Shown: positions 37,801 through 48,930 of the stretch, in pieces
How the letters are laid out: every line of letters begins with the position of its first letter
How positions within the stretch are numbered: position 1 is the first letter of the stretch
Assembly (NCBI GenBank): GCA_021613375.1
Contig: CM038703.1
Coordinates: 20,448,194-20,512,193 of the forward strand
Length of the DNA stretch: 64,000 bases
From: Megaleporinus macrocephalus
Taxonomy: Eukaryota; Chordata; Actinopteri; Characiformes; Anostomidae
Reading direction: 5' to 3'
The notes under the pieces: generated by a model
Database searches by the model: none
Seen by the model: only the letters and a program-made list of their open reading frames with translations
What the model was told of the DNA's origin: nothing
Position numbers and translations under genes: made by a program

Positions 37801-38099
37801 GGAATCTTACAAATTCAGCCAGTGGGTTGTTAACTTATATGTGGACCAGTACTATGACTATACACTGCTTGTTGTCATGCATGGTTTATGTTAAATATTG
37901 TCTAGCTCTTCATTAATGTTCAGTTTCTGATAACAGGACCGGTCTGGATGCTCTCAACTTAGCACTGACACTAAAATGTTTGAAATTTAATGAGTGGAAA
38001 AAGTTTAAAGAATGAATTCAATACCAATTAAAGTTTTTATTTGTTTTCCCTAAACCTGTTCACCTAAGCCAAGAAGCATTTAGAATTTGTGTTGAACGA
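34831..38099. other. Noncoding AT-rich DNA
   Basis: Over 3 kb without a recognised gene. CTCACTGACCACTTTATTAA at 37170 resembles the terminal repeat of the Tc1 family seen at 41535-41737 and may be an isolated end. A GA-rich tract lies at 36449-36473. Small frames are not gene-like. Confidence 0.45.
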
Positions 38100-38380
38100 T
38101 TTTCTCGGTTTCACCAAAGAAAAAGGTGGCTGTGTCGTCCTATTCACCAATCACCTGCTTTGAGTGTTCAGCATAGTGACTGCAGAGTTTGACCAGGCCA
38201 GTGGACCTATAATGATGTCTGATGGGACAGTTAAAGGGTCAGTGTACTCATAGGCAGGCATGCTCAATAGGTAAGTGCTTTTATCAGCCTCATTACCTTC
38301 AATCAGAGCCGGCCAAAGGGGGCTTTTTCGGATTGCCGCCACTAGGTTTACAAAGCACTGTAGGCATTTCACGGGGAAAC
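38100..38380. promoter_or_regulatory. Candidate conserved noncoding block (weak)
   Basis: Complex sequence with overlapping open frames on both strands and no repeat resemblance. Ends at a GT microsatellite. Confidence 0.3.
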
Positions 38381-38390
38381 ATGTCTGAGG

Positions 38391-38411
38391 TTGTGTGTGT
38401 GTGTGTGTGTG
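38391..38411. repeat. (GT)n microsatellite
   Basis: A run of about ten GT units. Confidence 0.9.
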
Positions 38412-38519
38412 AAATGTGCACATTACTGTATGTGTGCTGATAATAATTGCTGATTATTGTTTGAAAAAGCATTTCGTTTCTGATCGCAGTGATTAGACGT
38501 CCAAAAGCTACCTCTGTTC

Positions 38520-38960
38520 AACCAGGGGCAAATCACAGTTCATGCTAATCATTGTTGATTGACTTGAAAAACCCACTGTTCTGTAAACACACCCCTACTC
38601 TGCTGCTTTATTTTGGGCAGCACAGCATAATTGCAAAGAAAAGGAAAAAAATGCTCCAGGCATTTATTATTTCTTGGTGCTCAATTTGGCCCTCTGGTGC
38701 ATTTATATTCACATATATGGCTGAAGCGCACAAGAGACATATTTCATCTTTAAATGCTCTTTCGTTTTGTGTGCCGGGAATTACAGCGTGGTGAGTGAAA
38801 CTAAGCTGAACAAACATGCTGCGTTTTACTGATAAAATAAGCACCGAATAAGTGTAGTAGCAAGTAATAGTAATGAGAACAGACTGGGCGATTTGTCCTA
38901 CCGTGCTTGTTGACACTAGCCTAATATTTGCAAAGGAACTCTGCAGAGAAAAAAAGAGTA
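38520..38960. promoter_or_regulatory. Candidate conserved noncoding block (weak)
   Basis: Includes the 118-codon minus frame 38608-38964, which is rich in Phe, Ile and Leu from AT-rich DNA and is overlapped by an 80-codon plus frame. No domain is recognisable. Composition is more complex than the flanks, so I note it as possible regulatory DNA. Confidence 0.28.
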
Positions 38961-39104
38961 GCATGTTGTTTTTCTTTAACTTAGGAAGGCTGTGCTTGCA
39001 CTAAGTAGTTGACTACCCCTTCAGAGTGCTTCAGGCAAAAGCTAGCAGGAAGAAAAGCTATCCCACTGTAAAGTGTGCAGGTTTAGGAATGTAAGGTACT
39101 GGCA

Positions 39105-39530
39105 TTTACACTCGCTGGCTGCTTTATTTGAAACAGCCACAAGGTCAACCTTGCTGGTGGAAAATTAGTGACTGTAGACTGTCTGTTGTGTTAGCCAACC
39201 TCGAGCCTTTAATCAGCAGCCAGTTTTTGAACACAGAGCCACTCTTGGCTGGATAACTTTGCGTGGAACCACGCTGACCCCAGCAGTGACAGTGACGTGT
39301 GTAAAAGCCCCAGCAACACTGCTGTGCCTGATGCATCCGTACCAACACTATAAACACTAACATGCCATGTCACCGCTGTTTTGGGAATACTTCACCACCC
39401 TAAATGACATCTGGTCAGCAGTGGTCCAGAAACCAGACCAGTGAGAAACAAGGTAGAGGCTGACAACGTATGCATGACAACAGATTGACAGCCTACTGTG
39501 TGTAAAAATGCACCTAAATGGTGGAACTAG
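39105..39530 (+). mobile_element. Non-autonomous DNA transposon, family G
   Basis: Starts ACACTCGCTGGCTGCTTTAT, close to the terminal repeat of the Tc1-type family at 41.5 kb. It continues through CTTGGCTGGATAACTTTG, CAGCAGTGACAGTGACGTGT and AACACTGCTGTGCCTGATGC, and ends near AAATGGTGGAACTAGAATG. These match an abundant otophysan MITE I know from other fish sequences. A reverse copy lies at 47958-48290. No coding capacity. Confidence 0.65.
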
Positions 39531-39639
39531 AATGTATGAAAATACAATATAAGATAAGTAAATTATTATTCCATTTGGTTACTAATCAAACAATGTTAAA
39601 ACTACCTAAATGTTACCAAACGTTAATAGTCAATAGTGA

Positions 39640-40330
39640 CAATTGTAGTGGATTTTGAGTCGGTTGCTGGCCATGGGCATCCCATTGTAGTCACAATTTA
39701 CACATGTCACACATGTGCAAGTCTTAAGCAAGTCCCAAGTCACTGTGGAAAAATTCAAGCAAGTCTCAAGTCAAGTCATTCAAATTAATATGCCCTAAAA
39801 GACGGCCGTTATAAAAAGCTAAACTTTATTTTCAATATTCAGAAATACTGTTGCATTTTTTCTTGGAATTTAAACTGTAAAAAAGCTGCGTTTCATATGA
39901 CAGTGTCATTGTTTTCTTGTTACAGTGCAAAACAGAACAAGGGCACTCACTGAAAACCTTAAAGATATTTATAACTTATAGATATTTAGTCTTCATTTGA
40001 AAAACTTAGAGGGATGGAGATAGAACACACACAGTTCAATAGTGTTAGTCATCAACATCCACACACTACACAACCCGAATGAACACACATTTTTATGTTA
40101 TGCAAGCAAACAAGGATCCTGTCCGACACCTTCTGAACTCAAACCTTCATGGGAGTTTTTATCTAAAATGCTACACTGCACAGAAAAAGCAGAGAGAAAG
40201 AAAAGAATGAGGTAATGTGTATTTGTGCATTTCAAAGCCATTTATCTGTGCAGTTTGACTTAATATGGTTGAAAAACACTTACAATTAAATAAAGAATTA
40301 ATTAGAATAAAGTAATAAATAATAAAGCCC
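39640..40330. repeat. Region with CAAGTC-type dispersed repeat
   Basis: CAAGTC/AAGTCC words recur between 39716 and 39780 (GCAAGTCTTAAGCAAGTCCC and further units). A similar but reversed stretch occurs near 4850-4915. Downstream AT-rich sequence to about 40330 may belong to the same element, but I cannot place its ends or name it. Confidence 0.4.
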
Positions 40331-41534
40331 AAAAAATGACCTTTTTGTGTACAGAAGTGTTAACTGGTTCCATCTCCCTTAACCAAACTTCTCTTTTATG
40401 AAGTCCAATTTTATTTGTAGTTTATTATCCTATCTGCTTTTGTTAGAATGAGTAGTGTGCAGTGGAGGGATTGAAGAAATCTATGCTATGACAGTGAGGA
40501 ATCTGGTAACAAAGCTTTACACTGGCTTGACAGATATCAAATATTAATGTGAAAATAAGATTTTTTTATTTTAGTGTACCCCTAAAGTGCTTGTTTGCAT
40601 TTGCTCACCTGGTGTGTCAAACTTATATATGTAAATTATGTGTGTATTCATCTCGGACAACTCTTCTGACTTGTACCTGTAAAGTCCTGTTCTGCTTGGC
40701 TCTCACTAGTTGTCGGTCTTTCAGGCATCAGAGTCACCTTTCAAATCAGAGACTTGGCCTCCGCTCCACAGTACACTAGTACACTTATTGTACACATATT
40801 CAGCACTAACATGCTTAATATTCGGGATTTACTGTCAGGCAGTCCGACTACACTGGGTTTGAATAAGTAAAGATTTGATTAGACTTTCCTCTCTGGTTAA
40901 ACAGCTACAGCACTGTACACTCATAAATGTGTATTGCATTACCTGCTGCTCATCATACAGCAGAAACGCTACCTGTAAGTCAGCGCAGTCACGTCCCAAC
41001 AATTAAACACCTAATATTTCTCCTCCCCGCACTTTCCAGATTTTACAGGGTGTGTTCTTATAAGAGACTTCTGTCTCACTCAAACGTAAACAAACACTGG
41101 TGTGTTTACCCGACTGGTAAAGCTGAGGCGGCTAAGTATGAGAAGCTGTTTGAATTAATTTATTAATATAGAACTTATAGCTACAGAGTTAAACTAAACT
41201 AAACGGTTTACTGCTATACATGGAAATCAAATTAAACATTAACACTGGAACTGCAGACAATATAGCTTGCACTAACGTTAGCTCACAAGGAGTCTTTCAT
41301 AATGTTAACGTTAACAGCACCACAAGCCCCAAATCATATCATTGTTCCATTTTAGTGAAGTCATATTTTATTAGCCAGTGATTAACGAAATTAGAAATTT
41401 GAGGTTGTGTCGCTGATTTTAGAACTGCAAACCTTTTATGTTGCAGTTCGCTTTTATTCTTATTGTTAACTAAATCTTCCACCTCTGTTTTTAATAGATA
41501 TCTCACCAGGTCATAAAACACATTTTATCTGGTT
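40331..41534. other. Noncoding DNA, possibly old repeat
   Basis: CACTAACGTTAGC and GTTAACGTTAAC words near 41270-41320 are common in fish DNA transposons, but no borders are visible. Confidence 0.35.
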
Positions 41535-41735
41535 AAACTGGTTCCATGATCGTGACAATACATTCAGTGTTCTTTAGTGGCCTTCATAGTCACCGGACCT
41601 GACTCTAATAAAACATAACGTGGTAGAACGAGTGATGCGTAGCACGAATGGTGCAGCTAGACAAATAATGGGGCTGTTTTGAGAGCAAAGAGAGGCCCTC
41701 GCCAGTAATATAATAGCATAGTGTTCCTAATAAAG

Positions 41736-41736
<1 letters not shown>
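41535..41736 (+). mobile_element. Tc1-like transposon 3' fragment, family D
   Basis: Matches only the C-terminal coding end and 3' terminus of a common fish Tc1 family. It shows TGGTTCCATGATCGTGACAA, AGTGGCCTTCATAGTCACCG, GTGGTAGAACGAG, then GCTGTTTTGAGAGCAAAGAG and GTGTTCCTAATAAAGT. The catalytic Glu region (equivalent of NPIE) is frameshifted (CTCTAATAAAACAT). The element runs directly into the (TA)n array at 41737. Everything upstream of the C-terminal part is missing. Confidence 0.75.

Positions 41737-41806
<70 letters not shown>
41737..41806. repeat. (TA)n microsatellite, about 35 units
   Basis: A pure TA array of about 70 bases abutting the 3' end of a Tc1 fragment. The Tyr-Ile runs in overlapping frames are artefacts of it. 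Confidence 0.97.
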
Positions 41807-41807
<1 letters not shown>

Positions 41808-42539
41808 CAATGTAAATAATATATAAACATAAAGTCAAAATCTAGGGGTTTGGGACAGTCACCTCACAATATATAGCGGCTTTTAGCTGTAATGATGTAT
41901 TGGGCTTAATTAGATCATAACATCATTTTACATAATATTAATATATTTTTACTGTAGGATTCCAGTTTTAATTTATTCAGAAGAAAACATTTTATTTCAG
42001 CAGTGAATGTTTGTCAGTGAATATGGCATATGGCATTACAATAAATGCAAATAAGCATAAACACATTACAGCCATTGCATAAATGGATTATATACATATA
42101 TATAAACATCATTCAAATGATGCAGAAAAATGAAAATCCTCTAAAATTAAGATACATAAACAATTTCACTAACATTAATTGTAGACATAGGTCTTTGCAG
42201 CACAACAAACCTGCCGAAGAGGCTTGAATTAGAGGCAGTATAATGTGTAGGAAACTCTGCAGCCACAGGTTATCAGAAAAAGTTTCACACTCCACTTTAT
42301 CTGGCCTGAAATCTTTGTAACATCACTACAAGAATCTTTGCTGCTTGGCTGAGCAAGAAAAATGTTAAGCGACAGAGGGTCAGGGTCTGACAATTCCATT
42401 CTCCCGTTTACAGGTGCCGCGACAACAAGGCACTGCTGCAACAATAACACACTACAATATATTTTCCTGACAGTCAGTCGCAACACATTTCCCAAAACCT
42501 CACGAGCACGTGTGAGCTAAAATACAAATCCAGCCCGCA
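41807..42539. other. Noncoding AT-rich DNA
   Basis: Nothing recognised. Confidence 0.45.
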
Positions 42540-43090
42540 AGAAAAGCTATCCCTGCCGCGATCCCGTTGCTATTTCCTTGCAGAAGGCAGATTGTATGGG
42601 CAGGGCAGATTGTATGCGCCTTCTGCTGTGGCACACAGCGGCTCGACCGAGCGTTCAGAGGAGGTATTGACAAGAAGAGAAATGAGAGAGTGACTGAGGA
42701 CGAGGAGCATCATTTACCAGAGCCGGGGGGCGCTGCGTTTTCTCCTCTAGTCTTCCAGCGGTGCAGGCTGCGCCTACATCTCCGGCTGCTTGCTGTTTCA
42801 TTATGATGAGGCTATGGGCTAAACGTAGCCAAGCATGTCAAATATCCTCCGAGCACGTACTAAATAAATCATTTTATTCATTCCATTACTGGTGGATGTG
42901 TTTCCCCTGTACAGCGATGTGGGAGTGGGCTAACAAACCGGAGGCTTTAGAAGCCCGACTGCATGCCCATAGTGCAAAAGCAGCCTGGGCCAGGAACAGA
43001 CCTACACAAATAAAGCATCATTCTGTCATCTTCGCAGACGCCTCAAGCTCACGTCCTCGTGAGTTCATGTCTCACGTCTCTAGCGTGTGA
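42540..43090. promoter_or_regulatory. Candidate conserved noncoding block
   Basis: A GC-rich, complex block. The word GGCAGATTGTATG occurs twice about 20 bases apart (near 42587 and 42606). TAAATAAATCATTTTATTC lies near 42861. Frames at 42567-42806 and 42761-43090 are open by low stop density and have no recognisable domain. Possible enhancer or CpG-rich regulatory segment; no transcript evidence. Confidence 0.4.
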
Positions 43091-43594
43091 TACCAGATTT
43101 TGGAGGAGATTCTATAGAGGGACTGTTGAGCCCCATGCAGGTACAAGAAAGGCGACGACAGCTGTAAAGTGGGTGACACCTGGGTAATTGGGTTTCAGGT
43201 GATAACTCATGGGTTTAGCATTACGGAGGCCATTCTGAGTTTGCCTTACAGTATCGGTTTTGTGGCCCTACAGGAGATCCTCTGCCCTCACTCTTTTTTA
43301 TTGATATTTTTTAAGACTGGCCCAAGGGCATCTGTGATTGCTTTTTTGTGAATATTACTTTTTTGTTTTGTTTTGTTTTGTGCGAATCGAAGTCTTCATA
43401 GAACCAATCAAAACACCAACAGCTGCTTGAAAAAAAAGTTAGTGAAGTTTGGCCATAGGTATTCAATTATACATGGTTTAGGTGAGATGCTTAAAATTTT
43501 TTAAATGCTTCATTGCTTAACATAAAACTGGAGTGCTAAACGAACAGCCTTGGCTTGAAACATAATATAAGCCAACAAGCCAAAGGCTGTGAGT
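43091..43594. other. Noncoding DNA with a (TTTTG)n run
   Basis: A TTTTG pentanucleotide run lies at about 43356-43380. Nothing else recognised. Confidence 0.5.
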
Positions 43595-44540
43595 TTTGTA
43601 TCAATGCGTTCTGGAGTTCCCACTGAATGGCATCTACGGCCCCTCTCAAGTAAGTATTTTTGGAACTTTTATTTTCAAGAATGTACATAAAAGAATTTAC
43701 ATAAAACATATTTTTTTGATTACTTCTTTTCACAAGGCTTGCTTTCAGTTGTTATTTAAGGAAATGTGCAATGATATTTTTCTAAACCTCCAAGGTTCAG
43801 TCTTGGAAGTTGGTCACATTTCAGGCTTCTCATAATTCAGGTAATCCCAAACAGAGTCAGTGATGTTGATGGGTTGGGTGTTGGTCCAGTGTTCTGAGAT
43901 CACCGGCAGCCTTTTGTCCTCTTTTTGTCTGTTTTCTCTTCTCAGTTATGGCTTCTAGACAGCTGCACAAGCTTTCACACATATAGTGTTGAGCCGTCTC
44001 AAAGTCCTTATAGAAAATTCTGTTCACTCAGTGCCACCTTTGCAGTTATTCCAGGAATACAAGAACAGACTTCTCTTGCTCTGAATGGTGGAGGACTAAA
44101 ATATTTGAAACGGAAGGTCAAATTACTGTTTCAAAAACATATTTGAAATCCCTGATCAAATCTGACAAAAGCCTCAAAAATGGTTTGTTGTGTTTGGCTC
44201 AAACAAGAAACACAACAACATGATTTTTCGGCTTGCTTTGTCTGCTGCTCTTGTGCAGATCTCCACAACAATGGGGGCTCTTTTTGGTAATGCCACAATA
44301 TTGTTGACCCTTCCCCACTCACAGTGTAACCAGCAAACTGATTGGCTCTTTTTCTTGAAGGACTGGACTTTCTTATAAATGGATGCCATGTTGAGTTTTA
44401 CAGGCTTTCCTGTCATATTTCTACCAGTGACTGGTCTCCTCATATATATAACGTCTCTGCTTGCATTTTCACAGTGGAAGGATGGACAAAAACCTGTGTT
44501 TTTTCAGATCTGAAGCACAAGTTAACCATTTTTCTATTAA
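43595..44540 (-). mobile_element. Tc1-like transposon remnant, family E
   Basis: Shares several stretches with 61505-62095. CCAAGGTTCAGTCTTGGAAG near 43791 corresponds to CAATGTTCGGTCTTAGAAGG near 61567. The sequence TTCACAGTGGAAGGATGGAC at 44468 corresponds to CTCACAGTGGAGTGATGGAT near 61650. AATTCAGGTAATCCCAAAC near 43836 is typical of the antisense strand of fish Tc1 transposases, so I place the gene on the minus strand. Frames here are broken and carry no intact catalytic core. The outer borders are uncertain. Confidence 0.55.
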
Positions 44541-45230
44541 AGTGTACTGTTTATCTAGTAGTCCTACGTTAGATATTCTCTTTCCTTGTGCAAATAGATT
44601 ATCTTACATTTAATCTCCTCAGAAATATAGCCTGAAACTGAACAACTTGTACTTTAAACTAGATATTAAACTGCACAGTTCTCCACATGCTTAAGATGCT
44701 TTATGAACACAGCCACAAATCTTTACATTTCGAAATCAATTTACAGTATAAGAATAAAAGAACAATTTTCATCAAGATTTTTATGGTCTGAGGTCTGGTT
44801 TCCTCTTACTGAGGTGCTTTATCAGACTGCTGTATGCCTTGCTGTATGTACAGGGTAGTGAACCTGCATTAATCTGGTGCTCTGAGATAGCTGCCTGATG
44901 GATTTCTGCTGTAGTCACTGCTCCGTAGCTCAGCGTCTCAAGTGCCAACTTCCACATTAGGTCACAGTCTGCCACCTTACCTTCTCTCAACTGGAGGAAG
45001 AATTGAGAAGCTAAAAAAAGTGTCCCCCACCCAAATGCATGAATTAGCAGTCATGTGCTTTAGTGGTTTGGAGCAGCAAAGTGAAATCCAGTTAGACAGG
45101 ACATGTGCTATGGTGTATCACAGTGTAATGAAAGTTTGCATATACTTATACAAAGATCTAATAGAAGACTATAGATTATAGTGTTACCAGCATCACATTA
45201 ACACTTTGACTGAACACTTTGTATTTGCCC
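44541..45230. other. Noncoding DNA
   Basis: The part around 44770-45000 is complex and carries a 69-codon minus frame without recognisable features; it might be a conserved element. Otherwise nothing recognised. Confidence 0.35.
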
Positions 45231-45574
45231 TACACTATATATACACATTATAGTCAAATGTCGGTTGACACCTGCTTATCCTTGATTGGAAATGCTTTAG
45301 TTCTGGATCACAAACTCCGGACTGTCATTCCTACACATCCCAGAGACACTGGGTGGAGCTTTATCCCTCAAAGAATGCAGTTCCAGTGCTCCACAGCCCA
45401 ATGCTGGGGGTGGGGGGTGGATACCGCTGTCTAAATAGCACCTTTTAGCTCTGTAGTTGGCACTTAGCATTGGCATTGTGTCCTCAAGTCTGCTCCAGGA
45501 TGTTCCATTCTATTGGTAATGCATTATGCAAATATTGTCTGCACAACTGAACAACTGTAACTGCAGTGGGTGCA
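45231..45574 (-). mobile_element. Tc1-derived MITE, family F, truncated
   Basis: Begins with a TACACTATATATACA-type terminus at a TA. Includes GATTGGAAATGCTTTAGTTC, GGTGGAGCTTTATCCCTC, GCAGTTCCAGTGCTCCACAG and CCCAATGCTGGGGGTGG. These match a short non-autonomous Tc1 derivative, present on the plus strand at 61025-61403. The match stops at GTGGGTGCA (45574), exactly where the CACTA-like terminus begins. Confidence 0.7.
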
Positions 45575-47356
45575 CACTGTCCAAAAATTTAAGACTCCTC
45601 AACTTTAGGACTGATTTTTTTCCCAAAATTACAAATTTATGTTGGCCTAAAAAGTCTTAAATGTTAGATAAACTTAACTTAATAAGGCATCTCAAGAACT
45701 AGATATATTAAGTAAAGATAACTTAGAATTTTATGCCAGTCTTGCCAACTAAAAATTACTAAAACAAGTTAAGACTACAAGGCAACAGCAATACACTAGT
45801 AAACTGAACTGAGTTCATTTAAAACTGCTGAAACATAGACAGAACAATGTATTCAAGTATCTATTACAGCAAAATCACTACAATTTTACAACAAAAATAA
45901 ATAAATCTGCTGTTTTCACACAAGAGCTGCACCACAACATATGAGGCACTGGAAAAAAACAGAAAGCATGTTTAGCGGCCTTAAAGCTGCTTAAGTCTCT
46001 ATCAAAACATTACTGAAGGAAGTTGAGGGGTTATTCAAGTTACAATGCCAAGGCAGAACTTGCATTCCTGGAACACTGTAACAGCCTTGGCCTTCAGGAG
46101 TTTTTTAGTTTCAAGGTTCAAGGCAGGATGCAAGAGGCAGGAATCCCTATCTCCATTCTCTGGCTTTTCAATGTTTAGCGTGTAAAGAACTCCAAATAGT
46201 ACCATAAAGGCAGTGTGAAAATCTAGTGCAAGAGTCCCTTCTACCTCAAAAGCAAAGTTTCCTGGAGGGCCTGTCTCTTCTCTGGCTTCTGATATGACAG
46301 GACTCAGTCTGGACAAGAAAAGAAAATACAAGCATAATCTTTCACCCTGTACCACAGCATTGCTGTATGCCTTACAACAAAATATGCAGACCAAGTTAAA
46401 TGAAAAACTAACTACCTAAAAACTAATTTTTTCTTTTTTTTTTACTTTTAATTAGTTTCATTGACTTACTCTGTTGTATGATTTAAAATGTTTTAGCATT
46501 ATTTCCAACAAACAAACTAAATTTTCCACATTCTTAAATCTGAAGCATTGCAAAAACAAAAAATACAAATAATGTATTAATAAACAGTTGGCTCAAGTTA
46601 AAAGTGATTAGCTCTTTAAAACACGAGGCACTTTACCTCTAATTTGACTATTAAAATTATTATTAGTATTATAATTAGTATGATTTCATATGAAACTTTC
46701 ACATGTTTAATGTGAAGATGGAGAAATATACTGAACATTTAGTGAACAGAATGGAAGGGTTTCACCACTTAAAGATAGTTAGCTATGCTAGATTCATTTA
46801 CTTAGCTCACTAAGCACACTGAGCCAAATTAAAAGAACACATGGACATAAAACTGTTCCACAAATATCAACAGCATATGAACTTCAAGAAGCAAAAACTG
46901 CATGTATATGGCATTAAACAAGAAGATTCTAACATTAGACTAGCTAGCTAAGACATGAGGCAAGCAGGATATCACTGTACCATGACAAAGCATGTCACAT
47001 TTTTCTTTGAAACATGTCAATAAATTCCTATTTGCAAAGACTTAAAATAATACTAAAGTTACATACCTTTAAATAATGTTGTTCAGTGTTGCTGTGGTTT
47101 GCTGCTTCCATGAATATAAAATATCCTTCTAGGAATGATGAAAAACCTTACTGCACATATGCATCAGCAGATTCAACAGAAGGACTAAAGTATCATTTTA
47201 GTTCAACATAGTTGTTTAAGTTTGCTCAGTGAGTTCCATTGTATGTTATAAAATATGTTTTAAAATGTTGGTTCCACTTTATTGCTGCTATTAAGTTGCA
47301 ACTACTTGCAATTTTATGTCTACACAACATTTTGACTGTTAGATTTTTTTGCAGTG
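45575..47356. mobile_element. Candidate CACTA/EnSpm-like element
   Basis: The left end is CACTGTCCAAAAATTT and the right end, in reverse, is CACTGCAAAAAAATCT, so the termini are inverted and have the CACTG start common in fish EnSpm elements. Adjacent outer bases GGTGCA are also inverted. The interior is AT-rich, with TTAACTTAATAAGG-type sequence on the left and a possible gene exon at 46035-46308. No transposase is seen. No clear 3-base target duplication was found, so the call is tentative. Confidence 0.45.
46035..46308 (-). pseudogene. Possible terminal exon or captured gene fragment
   Basis: On the minus strand a pyrimidine-rich tract followed by CAG (46311-46309) makes a strong splice acceptor. 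The frame then stays open for about 90 codons to a TGA at 46037-46035. The peptide contains FHTAFMVLFGVLYTLNIEKP, which resembles the C-terminal LFGLLYALN-type segment of SAMD3-like proteins that are abundant in teleosts. That similarity is from memory. Its position inside a CACTA-like element suggests a captured or element-encoded fragment. No partner exons or start were found. It could also be a chance frame. Confidence 0.35.
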
Positions 47357-47364
47357 CACCTTAA

Positions 47365-47850
47365 TGAAGTCGCCTACTAGTCAGAAGGTACTAGATTTGT
47401 GTCAGTACTTACTGCTTGAGCGGCAGACTAGTAAGCATATTCAGTAGGCGAGTTTTAGTAGCCACACAATCTCAGATGTACTATGTCTGCCATCTTGCCA
47501 ACGTCCTGTGACGCAAGACGTCAGACCACCGTAGACCGCTTTAGCTCGGAGAAGACGAAACGGGAGGAATCTAATAATTTTTTACCTCAGAAGTAGCATT
47601 AACTTCTGTCGGGGCAGTTCACTAGCCGTAGCTACGTGCTCACAGCTCATGTTTTCCTCTGCTTTGAATTAATCCGTGGCTCCAGGTGAATCATGGGATA
47701 ATGCAGGGTGTTGTATTCGCCTACATAAAAATGGCTGCCGATTCAGTAGGTCATCAGGGTACCGTTCGCCTACTACTCAATGCCTACTAGGTATTCGGAT
47801 ATACTAGGCACGCTTGCCTACTGATTTCTGATGCAGCCTCTGTCTTTAAA
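47365..47850. mobile_element. Candidate MITE, family H (Harbinger/ISL2EU-like?)
   Basis: CCTACTAG/CTAGTAGG words occur at both ends in inverted orientation. The right end in reverse reads GGCTGCATCAGAAATCAGTA, a type of terminus shared with many small fish DNA elements. The core is unusually GC-rich (CGTCCTGTGACGCAAGACGT) and has no coding capacity. The left terminus seems truncated. Superfamily is a guess. Confidence 0.5.
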
Positions 47851-47957
47851 ACCTAGTGAGTATCTACATAGAAAGCATTTTAGCTCATAGTATTTGCTCT
47901 AGACACACATAGTTTGTCCCATAGGCTCACTAGCTTAGACTGCCTAACTAGGCTCGA

Positions 47958-48290
47958 ATGCTACTCACTCATTTTATCAACCACACAAACCTCATACGTG
48001 CACTTTGAAGGCTTACAGTTACTAACTGGAGCCCATCTGTTGCTGTATAATTCATCACCCACGTCTTACCTCATCCATCAGTGGAAAAGGGACCACCTTA
48101 TGAACACCACTGAGCAAGTATTATCTGGGTGGTGGATAATTCTCAGCACAGCAGTGACACCCACATGCTAGTAACATATTAGTGCACTAGTGAGAATCTT
48201 TCAGCTGCTTCATTGCTGGGATTTGTATACATGCCAACCAGAAAATATTCAGCCAACAGATGAACTGTGTTCAGAAATTGACCATTGCTA
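47958..48290 (-). mobile_element. Non-autonomous DNA transposon, family G, reverse copy
   Basis: Carries CTCACTCATTTTATCAACC, AGTTACTAACTGGAGCCCAT, GCAAGTATTATCTGGGTGG and GGATAATTCTCAGCACAGCA, then GAAAATATTCAGCCAACAG. This order is the reverse complement of the family seen at 39105-39530. The following 116-codon minus frame (48179-48529) overlaps it and is not a gene. Confidence 0.65.
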
Positions 48291-48764
48291 GAGGGCTTAG
48301 AAGTAGGGTTGCCAGATATTTGGTTTTGAACAAGAGAGTACAGTTTTGAGCTCTGTTGATACTGCTGACTGGACATGAAATGTTGGGTCAGGTATCGCCC
48401 TGAATGCATTACATATTTTGGAGTACATAAAGGACTGGAGTACAAACCACGAGTGATCATGTCAGCCCACATGGCTAGGGTTTTCAGTTGTGGGGCTGGT
48501 ATACACAGTGCTGTAAAATCCCTGGACACTCACAGTTAATTAAAATTCAGATATCAGTTATAAGTTAATCTTCTCAGTGATGGTGTTGAAATGCTGGCTA
48601 GAGCCAAACCTTTGCACCCTTTTCAAACCACTGTACCACATGTACATAGAAGGTAATATAAACTATTCAGACCTATTCTTTATTTAAAGGGTAGCAGTGT
48701 AAACTTGTAAAATGCTTACCATGCAAGACTATTTGTGTCCAGGAAAATCCTGGATGGTGGCATC

Positions 48765-48930
48765 ACTAGGTGCGTTCTGCACCTGGATCTCAACCTGCTT
48801 GTAATGTACTAAATAGCGTGTCAAATGAATACATCAGCAATGGTGCTGTGCTAGGACTATTTCGAACACACCATTTAGTCTGGTAGTATGCTGATTTAGT
48901 CTGGTAAATGCCCATAGCCACAGTTAGGCA
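48765..48930. mobile_element. Short MITE-like fragment, family I
   Basis: CAACCTGCTTGTAATGTACT, then AAATAGCGTGTCAAATG, matches the stretch at 49366-49480. The two share about 45 alignable bases. Borders unclear. Confidence 0.45.

Noticed and set aside
38608..38964. 118-codon minus-strand frame, hydrophobic
   Set aside because: Composition reflects AT-rich DNA; overlapped by a plus frame; no signal peptide plus domain architecture that I could recognise.
41605..41838. 77-codon minus frame with Tyr-Ile run
   Set aside because: A product of the (TA)n microsatellite.
48179..48529. 116-codon minus-strand frame
   Set aside because: Partly covers a family G MITE and shows no protein-like features.
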